Shown in pieces: positions 1 through 6,629 of a DNA stretch of 6,629 bases. Source of the DNA: an uncultured Bacteroidales bacterium (lineage in GTDB: Bacteria; Bacteroidota; Bacteroidia; Bacteroidales; WCHB1-69). A program made the translations under genes and the position numbers. The notes under the pieces were generated by a model. That model was not told the DNA's origin. It did not search any database and was given only the letters and a program-made list of their open reading frames with translations. The stretch's first letter is position 1. Every line of letters starts with the position of its first letter. The stretch lies in contig ONXT01000129.1 in NCBI GenBank assembly GCA_900321845.1, positions 1 through 6,629 of the forward strand, written 5' to 3'.

Positions 1-55
1 AAAAAAAAACGTTGGTTTACGGGAACATAGTATTCTGTAAACCAACGATTTTTTA
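1..55 (+). terminator. Rho-independent terminator of the gene upstream of the window, possibly bidirectional
   Basis: An 11-bp perfect stem (positions 10-20 pairing with 37-47) is followed by a T-rich run at 49-54. The loop can extend the pairing with GAA (23-25) against TTC (33-35). A run of nine A residues precedes the stem, so the same hairpin would be followed by a U-tract on the minus strand and could stop transcription from both sides. The gene it serves lies outside the window. Confidence 0.85.
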
Positions 56-61
56 TTAATA

Positions 62-75
62 CGCGATTCATCGCG
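62..75. repeat. Short inverted repeat upstream of the DUF2147 gene
   Basis: CGCGAT and ATCGCG form a perfect 6-bp inverted repeat around a 2-base centre, about 20 bases before the start codon and just after the upstream terminator. The promoter of the DUF2147 gene must lie in this same short stretch unless transcription reads through, so an operator role is conceivable. With only 6 bp per arm, chance is a fair explanation. No TAnnTTTG promoter box was seen here. Confidence 0.3.
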
Positions 76-95
76 ACACGGATAAACAAAAAAAC

Positions 96-515
96 ATGAA
101 AAAATTTGCATTCCTTCTCCTCGCTGTTTTTCTGACCACCACAACAGTCAATGCCCAACACAAGGCGGATGCCATCTGCGGTTATTATTACGCCAAAGAC
201 CCCTTCTCCAAAGAGGGCAGCCAAGTGAAAATCTATAAGAACAGCCAAGGCAAGTACGAAGGAATCGTATGCTGGGTGGAAAATCCGAAAAAGAAGAACT
301 TCTTGAATTACAAGTTTTTACGCGATTTTGAATACGATGCAAAAGAGGACGAATACGTAAACGGAAAGATCCATCACCCAGGAAACGGCAAGACTTACAA
401 AAGCTACCTCAAGATTGATGGCAACCGCCTGAAAGTGAGGGGCTATCTTGGGGTTTCTCTTTTCGGAATGTCGATGTACTGGCCCCGCGAAAGCAAACAA
501 AGGGTGCAGAATTAG
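96..515 (+). CDS. Secreted DUF2147 family protein
   Basis: This is a 139-residue exported protein of unknown function. Residues 1-20 form a signal peptide: Lys-Lys, then a hydrophobic core (FAFLLLAVFL), then a V-N-A signal-peptidase I site before Gln21. No lipobox cysteine is present, so a soluble periplasmic or secreted product is likely. The mature part resembles DUF2147 (PF09917): a start of the type I-x-G-Y-Y, a central Y-x-G-I-V strand, a G-K-I-x-x-P-x-N-G-K-T-Y segment at about residues 90-101, and a C-terminal block L-K-V-R-G-Y-L-G-V-S-L-F-G ending with a W-x-R at about 129-131. In this family these blocks usually shape a small beta-rich domain; no enzymatic activity is established. 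The length is normal for the family. The ATG follows an A-rich stretch without a Shine-Dalgarno motif, as is usual in Bacteroidota. It stands between a terminator and pepT, 121 bases ahead of the pepT start, so co-transcription with pepT is possible but not shown. Family assignment is good; role unknown. Confidence 0.85.
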   Translation: MKKFAFLLLAVFLTTTTVNAQHKADAICGYYYAKDPFSKEGSQVKIYKNSQGKYEGIVCWVENPKKKNFLNYKFLRDFEYDAKEDEYVNGKIHHPGNGKTYKSYLKIDGNRLKVRGYLGVSLFGMSMYWPRESKQRVQN

Positions 516-636
516 GCTTTGGCCTGGATTTTGTCTTTGAAAAAAACGTGTTTGTCTGCATTCGTGGTACATCGCGAAAAATTGAACAGGAATCCGTAAC
601 AGTGAAGTGAATTTTGGCAAAAAAACAAACAAAAAT

Positions 637-1857
637 ATGAAAAAGACCTTATTAGACAGATTTTCGAGTTATATCGCATACGCGACCACTTCCGATGAGA
701 ATTCGGAGACCTATCCGAGCACGCCCGGACAGTTGGTTTTCGGCGATTTTTTGGTGGAAGAATTGAAAAAAATCGGTTTGAGCAATGTGAAAAAAGACAA
801 ATACGGCTATGTGACCGCCACGTTGCCCGCCAATTGCAAGAAGGTGCTACCGACCGTCGGGTTCATTTCCCACTTTGACACCGCCCCCGACATGCCCGGT
901 ATCGCCGCACCGCGCATCATTGAAAACTACAACGGAAAGGACATTATGCTGGACAAGGCCAGCAAGACCTCGCTCACGCTCGCCGATTTCCCGGAACTGG
1001 CTGACTATAAAGGACAAACGTTGTTGGTTACCGATGGGAAGACGCTGTTGGGCGCGGATGACAAAGCCGGCATCGCCGAAATCGTTTCTGCGATGGAATA
1101 CCTGATTGCCCATCCCGAAATCAAGCACGGCAAAGTGCGCGTAGGGTTCACTCCCGACGAGGAGATTGGCAAGGGTGTGGCCTACTTCAACGTGAAGGGT
1201 TTTGGTTGCGACTTCGCCTATACGATGGACGGTGGCGCCATTGGCGAACTTGAGTATGAGAACTTCAACGCCGCCTCCGCTTGCATCAAGGTGCAGGGAC
1301 GCAACATCCATCCGGGCTACGGCAAGAACAAAATGGTGAACGCCCAACTGATTGCCATGGAGTTCAACGCCATGCTTCCCGAATTCCAAAGACCGCAATA
1401 CACCGAGAACTACGAAGGCTTCTACCTGCTGACACACAGCGAAGGAACAGTTGAAAACGCGGAACTCAACTACATCATCCGCGACCATGACCGCGCCAAA
1501 TTCGAGGAGAAGAAGGCATTTATGCACAAAATCACCGAATTTCTGACAGAAAAATACGGTCCGCGTATCACTTGCGAAATCAAAGACCAATATTATAATA
1601 TGCGCGAAAAGGTGGAACCCGTTTTCCACATCGTCACTTTGGCAGAAGACGCGATGAAAGAGGTGGGCGTCACCCCGAAAGTGCAACCCATCCGCGGCGG
1701 TACCGATGGTGCGAACCTCTCCTTCAAAGGCCTTCCCTGTCCCAACATCTTCGCCGGCGGGCACAACTTCCACGGGAAATATGAATACGTTCCGCTGGAA
1801 TCCATGGTGAAAGCAACGGAAGTGGTCGTGAAAATCATTGAACTCATCGCACGCTAA
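637..1857 (+). CDS. pepT: Peptidase T (aminotripeptidase)
   Basis: A cytoplasmic zinc aminopeptidase of family M20B that removes the N-terminal residue from tripeptides, completing breakdown of imported or turned-over peptides. The 406 residues match the family length. The metal ligands known from E. coli PepT are all visible: His79 and Asp81 in S-H-F-D-T, bridging Asp141 in L-L-G-A-D-D-K-A-G, catalytic Glu175 and metal-binding Glu176 in T-P-D-E-E, Asp198 in T-M-D-G-G, and His379 in G-G-H-N-F-H-G-K. The lid-domain signature N-I-H-P-G (223-227) and the substrate-binding run P-I-R-G-G-T-D-G (351-358) are present, so the enzyme should be active. I chose the ATG at 637 because M-K-K-T-L-L-D-R-F aligns with the E. 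coli start and A-rich DNA precedes it; an in-frame GTG at 607 would add ten residues (MNFGKKTNKN) unlike the family. It is closed by a strong terminator. The 121 bases before it show no convincing promoter: only TGTCTTTG at 532-539, one base off the Bacteroidota -7 box and without a -33 partner. Confidence 0.97.
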   Translation: MKKTLLDRFSSYIAYATTSDENSETYPSTPGQLVFGDFLVEELKKIGLSNVKKDKYGYVTATLPANCKKVLPTVGFISHFDTAPDMPGIAAPRIIENYNGKDIMLDKASKTSLTLADFPELADYKGQTLLVTDGKTLLGADDKAGIAEIVSAMEYLIAHPEIKHGKVRVGFTPDEEIGKGVAYFNVKGFGCDFAYTMDGGAIGELEYENFNAASACIKVQGRNIHPGYGKNKMVNAQLIAMEFNAMLPEFQRPQYTENYEGFYLLTHSEGTVENAELNYIIRDHDRAKFEEKKAFMHKITEFLTEKYGPRITCEIKDQYYNMREKVEPVFHIVTLAEDAMKEVGVTPKVQPIRGGTDGANLSFKGLPCPNIFAGGHNFHGKYEYVPLESMVKATEVVVKIIELIAR

Positions 1858-1928
1858 CGGAATTATAGCGGAAAGTAGAGGAGGTTTTGCGACATTATTT
1901 CCGAAATTTTCCGAAAATCAGACCTCAG

Positions 1929-1972
1929 AAAGCCACGAATTTCCACAAAATCTCGTGGCTTTTTTGTTTTTT
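1929..1972 (+). terminator. Rho-independent terminator after pepT
   Basis: A 10-bp perfect stem (1929-1938 pairing with 1953-1962, core GCCACGA/TCGTGGC) is followed by T-rich DNA up to 1972 broken by a single G. The A-rich 5' arm means it may also work weakly from the other side. It separates pepT from the tRNA gene. Confidence 0.88.
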
Positions 1973-2068
1973 AACCATTAAAATTATTATTAATTAATTA
2001 AAAATCAACTACTTGTAAAAATATTAAAAAAAATCCCCCAAAGGGGTTCAACCAAATAAAAATAAATG

Positions 2069-2076
2069 TACTTTTG
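2069..2076 (+). promoter_or_regulatory. Bacteroidota-type -7 promoter box for tRNA-Gln
   Basis: TACTTTTG fits the Bacteroidota housekeeping -7 consensus TAnnTTTG exactly and lies 13 bases before the mature tRNA, leaving a leader of about 7-10 bases for removal by RNase P. A clear -33 TTTG is missing: the best bases at the right distance are TTCA at 2047-2050. An AT-rich tract (about 1973-2034) lies further upstream and could help polymerase binding. The box is seen directly; that it is active is inferred. Confidence 0.6.
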
Positions 2077-2089
2077 TGGTCTCAAACGC

Positions 2090-2160
2090 TGTCCAATGGT
2101 GTAACGGTAGCACTACAGTTTTTGGTACTGTCTGTCTTGGTTCGAATCCAGGTTGGACAA
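2090..2160 (+). tRNA. trnQ: tRNA-Gln (anticodon UUG)
   Basis: A full 71-base cloverleaf can be folded by eye. The 7-bp acceptor stem is 2090-2096 with 2153-2159, starting with the U1-A72 pair typical of glutamine tRNAs. The D-stem is 2099-2102 with 2110-2113, the D-loop AACGGTA. The anticodon stem 2115-2119/2127-2131 closes the 7-base loop TTTTGGT, giving anticodon TTG at 2122-2124, which reads CAA and by wobble CAG. A 4-base variable loop follows, then a T-arm 2136-2140/2148-2152 with loop TTCGAAT. The discriminator is A2160. The CCA end is not encoded and must be added by the CCA-adding enzyme. It is a lone tRNA gene with its own promoter box and terminator, placed directly ahead of nusA. 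Confidence 0.97.
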
Positions 2161-2168
2161 CACAGCGA

Positions 2169-2200
2169 AACTCTCACTAACTCTTTAGTGGGAGTTTTTT
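2169..2200 (+). terminator. Rho-independent terminator after tRNA-Gln
   Basis: A 12-bp stem (2169-2180 with 2185-2196, one T-G wobble) closes a CTCT tetraloop and runs straight into six T residues (2195-2200). It starts 8 bases after the mature tRNA 3' end, so it should end most tRNA transcripts; any that pass run towards nusA. Confidence 0.88.
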
Positions 2201-2216
2201 GTAAGGAAGATGAAGC

Positions 2217-2245
2217 GGGGACCGGAGGCGATCCCCCTTTTTATT
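2217..2245 (+). terminator. Second terminator-like hairpin in the nusA leader (possible attenuator)
   Basis: GGGGA (2217-2221) pairs with TCCCC (2232-2236), followed after one C-A mismatch by CG/CG pairs closing a GAGG loop; the run CTTTTTATT (2237-2245) follows. GC-rich stem plus U-tract is the form of an intrinsic terminator. It lies only 17 bases after the tRNA terminator and 63 bases before the nusA start codon, so it is either a backup terminator for the tRNA or a control site on transcripts entering nusA. Structure is read by eye; function is inferred. Confidence 0.55.
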
Positions 2246-2307
2246 GATACAGACATTGACTTAGACCGAATAGAAACAACAAATAATATAAACCAAGAAA
2301 ACAAAAA

Positions 2308-3552
2308 ATGGAAGAACGTGTAAATCTGATTGAAACCTTTTCGGAATTCAAGGAGTTCAAAAATATTGACAGAGAGTCGCTGATGCGCATTCTGGAAGAC
2401 ATTTTCCGCTCAGTACTGTCGAAAAAGTTAGGACCGGATGCCAATTTCGACGTGATTGTCAATGTGGACCGCGGCGATTTGGAAATCCAGCAATACCGTG
2501 AAATCGTGGAAGACGGCGCGGTGGAGAATCCGAACACGCAAATCGCCTTGTCGGACGCCATCAAGATTGAGCCCGACTTTGAAGTGGGCGAAGAGGTGAT
2601 GGAGAATATCCGTCTGGAAGATTTCGCCCGCCGCGAAATCCTGTCCCTCCGTCAGAACCTGATTTCCAAAATCATGGAATACGAGAAAGACCTCATCTAC
2701 AAAAAATATGAGAACAATGTCGGCGAACTCATCACTGGCGAAGTGACCCAGGTTTGGCGCAAGGAGGTTCTCGTTGCCGATGAAGAGGGCATCGAACTGG
2801 TCCTCCCCAAATCAGAACAGATTCCCGCCGACCACTACAAGAAAGGCGACTCCATCACCGCCGTTGTGGAAAGAGTTGAGATCATCTCCTCCACCCCGCG
2901 CATCACCTTGTCTCGCACCTCCCCGATGTTCCTCGAACGTCTGCTGGAACGCGAAGTTGACGAAATCCGCGATGGTCTCATCACCATCAAGAACGTGGTT
3001 CGCTCCCCCGGTGAAAGAGCCAAGGTGCTGGTTGAATCCTACGACGATCGCATCGACCCAGTGGGCGCTTGCGTGGGATTGAAAGGAAGCCGTATCCATG
3101 GCATCATCCATGAACTCCATAACGAAAATATCGACATCATCAATTACACAAACAACCCCAAACTTCTGATTACCAGGGCATTAAACCCAGCCAAAATCTC
3201 CTTTATCGAGATTGACGAAGAGAACAAGAAAGCCGATGTATATATGAAACCCGACCAGGTTTCCCTCGCCATCGGCAAAGGCGGCTACAACATCAAACTT
3301 GCCGGCAAACTCTCCGGCTACGAAATCGACGTGTTCCGCGACGACATTGAAGAAGAGGAAGATGTGGATCTCGACGAATTCAACGATGTATTCGACCAAT
3401 GGGTTATCGACGCCTTCAAGAACATCGGCTGCGATACCGCCAAAAGCGTGCTGAAACTGAGCCGCGAAGAGCTGATTCAACGCACAGACCTCGAAGAAGA
3501 AACCGTGGATGAAATGATCGCCGCCGTCAAAGAAGAACTCGACGAGGAGTAA
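2308..3552 (+). CDS. nusA: Transcription termination/antitermination factor NusA
   Basis: NusA binds RNA polymerase and nascent RNA in the cytoplasm, and modulates pausing, intrinsic and Rho-dependent termination and rRNA antitermination. Domain order is complete. The RNA-polymerase-binding N-terminal domain covers about residues 1-132, beginning with L-I-E-T-F-S-E-F-K-E. An S1 domain spans about 138-202 (G-E-L-I-T-G-E-V to I-T-L-S-R-T-S-P). KH1 has its G-L-K-G loop at 257-260 within the highly conserved D-P-V-G-A-C-V-G-L-K-G-S-R-I. KH2 has its G-K-G-G loop at 323-326. After an acidic linker (about 346-362) a single helical C-terminal module (about 363-412, G-C-D-T-A-K, R-T-D-L-E-E-E-T-V) resembles one of the acidic repeats. 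E. coli NusA is 495 residues with two such repeats; 414 residues with one matches the Bacteroidales form. The ATG follows A-rich DNA with no Shine-Dalgarno. infB follows after 96 bases with no terminator, so the two are probably one operon. rimP, the usual gene before nusA, is not here. No clear promoter box was seen between the second hairpin and the start. Confidence 0.98.
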   Translation: MEERVNLIETFSEFKEFKNIDRESLMRILEDIFRSVLSKKLGPDANFDVIVNVDRGDLEIQQYREIVEDGAVENPNTQIALSDAIKIEPDFEVGEEVMENIRLEDFARREILSLRQNLISKIMEYEKDLIYKKYENNVGELITGEVTQVWRKEVLVADEEGIELVLPKSEQIPADHYKKGDSITAVVERVEIISSTPRITLSRTSPMFLERLLEREVDEIRDGLITIKNVVRSPGERAKVLVESYDDRIDPVGACVGLKGSRIHGIIHELHNENIDIINYTNNPKLLITRALNPAKISFIEIDEENKKADVYMKPDQVSLAIGKGGYNIKLAGKLSGYEIDVFRDDIEEEEDVDLDEFNDVFDQWVIDAFKNIGCDTAKSVLKLSREELIQRTDLEEETVDEMIAAVKEELDEE

Positions 3553-3559
3553 ACACTCA

Positions 3560-3589
3560 TTTCCGATTACACCAATTCACTAATCGAAA
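3560..3589 (+). other. Possible mRNA hairpin between nusA and infB
   Basis: CGATTA (3564-3569) and TAATCG (3581-3586) pair perfectly, and TTT/AAA outside them add three pairs if C3563 is bulged. The 11-base loop is unstructured and no U-tract follows, so it is not an intrinsic terminator. It could mark an RNA processing or stability site in the shared transcript, or be chance. Confidence 0.3.
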
Positions 3590-3648
3590 CACAACTTACA
3601 CTTTTAGGCAAGGGAATCAGAAAAAACAAGAATAAAACAATTTAATAT

Positions 3649-6519
3649 ATGGGTGAAGAAAAGAAATTACCAAGATTAGGTGCAGCAGCCAAAGAGTTCA
3701 ACGTTTCAACCGCCGGTATCGTGGAAATCCTGCAGAAGGAAGGCATCGTTATCGAAGACAACCGCAACGTGAAACTGACGGCTGAAATGTACGACATTCT
3801 CATCAACAAACTGGGTGCGGACAAAAAAGTGAAGGAAGAGTCCCAAAAATTGGACATGGACTTCTCCTATAACAAGCCCGCAGCAAAAGTGGAAAGCGAG
3901 AAGCCCGCAGTTGCGCCCGTTGAAGACGAGCCCGTCATCCTGATTAAGGACAACACGATTGAACGCGAACCCATCAAGGTTGAAGTTCCCAAGCCGAAGA
4001 TTTTAGGCAAAATCGACCTCGGTGAAAAGAAGACCTCAAAGAAGAGCGCGAAAACCGAGGAAAAGCCCGCTACAGAGGAATCCGTAGAGGAAAAGAAAGA
4101 GGTTCCCGCCCAGCCCGCCAGCGAATCCCAACCGGAACAAGAAATCCAGCCTGAAGTCCAAACGGAAACAGCGAAAGAAGCAGAACCGGCGAAGGAAGAG
4201 CCGAAAGCACCGGAACATATTAATATCGAAGTTGACAATCCAAGCGTAAAGGTTGTGGGCAAAATCGACCTGAATGCCAAGCATTCTCCAGCCCCCTCCA
4301 CTACAACCGAAACACCGACTGAAACTGTGGAAGAAGCCCCCGAAGAGGCAGCTCAGGAAGAGGTTGAACCCCAACCCACAGAACCGAAAAAAGAACATAT
4401 CGGCATCAATGTTGAGAAATCCGCAGGTCCGAAAATTTTGGGCAAAATCGACCTCTCAACCATTCGCGAGACCACCAAAAAGGCGGACAAATCGGCTGCC
4501 GGCACTCCTGATGGCAAAAAGAAGAAAAGAAAGAGAATTAAACAGCAGACTGCCGTCAAGAATCTGAAGGAAGAAAACCAAAAGGCGAAGAAACCCGAGC
4601 CGAAGGTGGAAATCTCCGAAGAGGACATCCAGCGCCAAATCAAAGAGACCATGCAACGACTGGAACCACTGGGCAAGACCAAAGCAGCCAAGCGGAGAAG
4701 GGAGAAACGCCAGCACATCCAGGAAGAGCACCTCGAACAAGAGCGTCAGGAACTCGAACAGCAGAAGATTCTGAAGGTCACGGAATTCATCACCGCCAAC
4801 GAATTGGCCACGTTGATGAACATCCCCGTAACCCAGATCATCTCCACCTGCATGAGCGTCGGACTGTTCGTCGCCATCAACCAGCGACTGGGAGCCGAGA
4901 CCATCTCTCTGCTGGCCGAAGAGTTCGGTTACCAAGTGGAATTCGTCGGAGTGGATGACGGCAGTGAACACTCGGGCGCCGAGGAAGAAGACAAACCCGA
5001 AGACCTCCAGCCCCGCCACCCCATCATTACGGTTATGGGCCACGTTGACCATGGTAAAACCTCTCTGCTGGACTACATCCGCAAATCCAATGTCATTGCC
5101 GGTGAAGCAGGTGGTATCACACAACACATTGGTGCATACGAAGTTACGTTATCCGATGGAAGAAAAATCACCTTCCTCGACACGCCTGGTCACGAAGCGT
5201 TCACCGCTATGCGTGCGCGCGGTGCCAGAATCACCGACTTGTGTATCATCGTCATCGCTGCTGATGACTCCATTATGCCGCAGACCGTGGAAGCCATCAA
5301 TCACGCGCAAGCTGCCGGCGTTCCGATGGTCTTCGCCATCACTAAAATCGACAAACCGCACGCCAACCCCGAAAAAATCAAAGAGGGCTTGGCCAATATG
5401 AATATCCTTGTGGAAGAATGGGGCGGCAAATACCAGTGCCAAGAAATCGACGCCAAGCACGGTACGAACGTCAACGAACTGCTGGACAAGGTTTTGCTGG
5501 AAGCCGAAATGCTGGATTTGAAAGCCAATCCGAACCGTCCGGGTTTGGGTACGGTCATCGAATCCTCTTTGGACAAAGGCAAGGGCTACGTGGCCAAATT
5601 GCTGATACAGAACGGCACGCTGAAAATCGGCGACCCGATTCTGGCTGGCAGCTGCTACGGCAAAGTCAAGGCACTTTACAACGAACGTAACCAGAAGGTG
5701 CAGTCGGTAGGACCGGCTTCCCCGGTTTTGCTGCTCGGTTTAGACGGCGCACCGCAAGCCGGCGACACGTTCAAGGTCTGCGAATCGGAGCAGGAAGCCC
5801 GTTCCATCGCCACCAAGCGCGCCCGTCTGCTCCGCGAACAGGGTCTGCGCACGCAAAAGCACATCACCTTGGACGAAATCGGACGCCGTATCGCCATCGG
5901 CGACTTCAAGGAACTGAACGTCATTGTGAAGGGCGATGTGGACGGCTCCGTAGAAGCCCTCGCCGACTCCTTGATGAAGCTCTCCACCGAACAGGTGCAG
6001 GTGAACGTCATCCACAAATCCGTCGGTCAGGTGACCGAAAGCGATGTTTTGCTGGCCTCCGCCTCCAACGCCGTCATCGTAGCCTTCCAAGTTCGCCCGT
6101 CTGCTGGTGCACGCAAACTGGCTGAAAAAGAGCAGATTGACTTGCGCACCTACTCCATCATCTACGATGCAATTGAAGAAATCAAGTCCGCTATGGAGTG
6201 TATGTTGGCTCCGAAGATCCGCGAAAAAGTGCTCTGCAACATCGAAATCAAAGAGGTCTTCAAAATTTCAAAGGTGGGAAGCGTGGCTGGCTGTATCGTT
6301 TTGGACGGCAAGCTGCAACGCACCACCAAGGTGCGCCTCATCCGCGACGGTATCGTCATCTATACTGGCAAACTGGGCTCACTGCGCCGCTTCAAGGACG
6401 ATGTCAAAGAGGTTGTTTCCGGACAAGACTGCGGCTTGAACATCGAGAACTTCAACGACATCAAAGTGGGCGACATCATTGAAGGCTACGAAGAATACGA
6501 AGAAAAAGCAACCCTTTAA
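3649..6519 (+). CDS. infB: Translation initiation factor IF-2
   Basis: IF-2 is the GTPase that brings initiator fMet-tRNA to the 30S ribosome and promotes 50S joining. At 956 residues (E. coli 890) it is complete. An IF2_N domain occupies about 7-57. A long charged linker rich in K, E, P and A (about 60-375) carries three GKIDL modules and a basic patch near 289-297, then a helical R/E-rich stretch. A second IF2_N domain lies at about 376-434. The GTPase domain (about 457-625) has G1 G-H-V-D-H-G-K-T at 464-471, G2 G-G-I-T at 488-491, and G3 D-T-P-G-H-E at 511-516 with catalytic His515. Domain II (about 630-720), domain III (about 740-850, with D-V-D-G-S-V-E-A at 763-770) and the fMet-tRNA-binding C2 domain (about 855-950) follow. 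G4 reads T-K-I-D (565-568) where N-K-x-D is usual, and G5 reads D-A-K (601-603) where S-A-K is usual. The ATG follows A-rich DNA and the N-terminus aligns with the family. It is probably co-transcribed with nusA. Confidence 0.98.
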   Translation: MGEEKKLPRLGAAAKEFNVSTAGIVEILQKEGIVIEDNRNVKLTAEMYDILINKLGADKKVKEESQKLDMDFSYNKPAAKVESEKPAVAPVEDEPVILIKDNTIEREPIKVEVPKPKILGKIDLGEKKTSKKSAKTEEKPATEESVEEKKEVPAQPASESQPEQEIQPEVQTETAKEAEPAKEEPKAPEHINIEVDNPSVKVVGKIDLNAKHSPAPSTTTETPTETVEEAPEEAAQEEVEPQPTEPKKEHIGINVEKSAGPKILGKIDLSTIRETTKKADKSAAGTPDGKKKKRKRIKQQTAVKNLKEENQKAKKPEPKVEISEEDIQRQIKETMQRLEPLGKTKAAKRRREKRQHIQEEHLEQERQELEQQKILKVTEFITANELATLMNIPVTQIISTCMSVGLFVAINQRLGAETISLLAEEFGYQVEFVGVDDGSEHSGAEEEDKPEDLQPRHPIITVMGHVDHGKTSLLDYIRKSNVIAGEAGGITQHIGAYEVTLSDGRKITFLDTPGHEAFTAMRARGARITDLCIIVIAADDSIMPQTVEAINHAQAAGVPMVFAITKIDKPHANPEKIKEGLANMNILVEEWGGKYQCQEIDAKHGTNVNELLDKVLLEAEMLDLKANPNRPGLGTVIESSLDKGKGYVAKLLIQNGTLKIGDPILAGSCYGKVKALYNERNQKVQSVGPASPVLLLGLDGAPQAGDTFKVCESEQEARSIATKRARLLREQGLRTQKHITLDEIGRRIAIGDFKELNVIVKGDVDGSVEALADSLMKLSTEQVQVNVIHKSVGQVTESDVLLASASNAVIVAFQVRPSAGARKLAEKEQIDLRTYSIIYDAIEEIKSAMECMLAPKIREKVLCNIEIKEVFKISKVGSVAGCIVLDGKLQRTTKVRLIRDGIVIYTGKLGSLRRFKDDVKEVVSGQDCGLNIENFNDIKVGDIIEGYEEYEEKATL
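3970..4455 (+). repeat. Three GKIDL modules in the IF-2 linker
   Basis: Within infB, three related segments end in the same octapeptide form K-(I/V)-(L/V)-G-K-I-D-L: residues 108-124 (bases 3970-4020), 189-208 (4213-4272) and 249-269 (4393-4455). Each is preceded by a short hydrophobic-alternating stretch (I-K-V-E-V, I-N-I-E-V, I-G-I-N-V) and separated from the next by acidic/proline-rich filler. They look like short linear motifs repeated in a disordered region. I recall a similar GKIDL motif in other Bacteroidales IF-2 proteins; its role is not known to me. Confidence 0.75.
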
Positions 6520-6531
6520 TACCTTGTAAAA

Positions 6532-6629
6532 ATGGCTATTTTCTCATTTCTTCACCGACCGGAGCCGAAGCGATTCACGTACAAACCGCGTTATTACGAT
6601 CCCGACAAAGAAAAGGATGCGGAAACCGG
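6532..6629 (+). CDS. Start of a small conserved Bacteroidota protein (partial)
   Basis: An ATG 12 bases after the infB stop opens a frame that stays open for 32 codons to the window edge. The visible part begins M-A-I-F-S-F-L-H-R-P and continues with K-R-F-T-Y-K-P-R-Y-Y-D-P and a charged D-K-E-K-D stretch. The motif F-x-Y-x-P-R-Y-Y-D-P is one I associate with a family of small Bacteroidota proteins of unknown function, in which a charged N-terminal part is often followed by a membrane segment; the part that would show this is outside the window. The close spacing and lack of a terminator after infB suggest it belongs to the same operon. The start is supported by this spacing and by the basic opening resembling the family. 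No function is proposed. Confidence 0.7.
   Translation, partial: MAIFSFLHRPEPKRFTYKPRYYDPDKEKDAET

Noticed and set aside
513..530. AGGC-TTTG-GCCT hairpin at the DUF2147 stop codon
   Set aside because: Four strong pairs plus wobbles and an interrupted T-run; too weak to call a terminator.
607..636. Upstream GTG start for pepT
   Set aside because: The ten extra residues do not match the family start, and the ATG at 637 aligns with known PepT proteins and has the usual A-rich leader.
847..1773. Long open frame on the minus strand opposite pepT
   Set aside because: It mirrors the codon structure of pepT, has no recognisable domain, and pepT keeps every active-site residue, so it is a shadow frame.
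1898..1917. Tandem TTTCCGAAA / TTTTCCGAAAA repeat after pepT
   Set aside because: Only two short AT-rich copies inside the pepT 3' untranslated stretch; not enough to call an operator or element.
2030..2048. CCCC-AAA-GGGG palindrome with an A-rich left flank, terminator-like on the minus strand
   Set aside because: The stem is only 4 bp and there is no minus-strand gene upstream of it that would need a terminator.
4456..5127. Open frame on the minus strand opposite infB
   Set aside because: It is Phe/Leu-rich because it reads the complement of Lys/Glu-rich infB codons; no independent support.

Overview
The window is chromosomal housekeeping DNA from a member of the Bacteroidota, most likely the order Bacteroidales. 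I infer this from the NusA and IF-2 sequences, which follow the Bacteroidales form of both families. The start codons also sit behind A-rich stretches with no Shine-Dalgarno motif, and a TAnnTTTG-type promoter box precedes the tRNA. All genes read on the + strand, and base composition looks even throughout.

Layout: a strong, possibly bidirectional terminator (about 1-55) closes off whatever lies upstream. A small secreted DUF2147 protein follows (96-515), then peptidase T (pepT, 637-1857), which ends at its own terminator (1929-1972). The stretch 1858-2307 holds no protein gene that I can support. It contains the pepT terminator, an AT-rich tract, a promoter box, a tRNA-Gln(UUG) gene (2090-2160) and two consecutive terminator-like hairpins. 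After these come nusA (2308-3552) and infB (3649-6519), and 12 bases after infB begins a small protein cut off by the window edge (from 6532).

nusA and infB are the transcription-elongation/termination factor and translation initiation factor IF-2, which are neighbours in very many bacteria. Here the usual first partner of that operon, rimP, is not upstream of nusA; that place is taken by the tRNA gene and the two hairpins. This recalls the E. coli arrangement, where a tRNA gene and terminators precede rimP-nusA-infB, and it raises the possibility of termination control by NusA itself.

The window shows no mobile element, CRISPR array, phage gene or obviously foreign cluster, and I do not see a new multi-gene system. 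The most notable point is in IF-2: the guanine-specificity motifs G4 and G5 read TKID and DAK instead of the usual NKxD and SAK, although the rest of the GTPase is intact.
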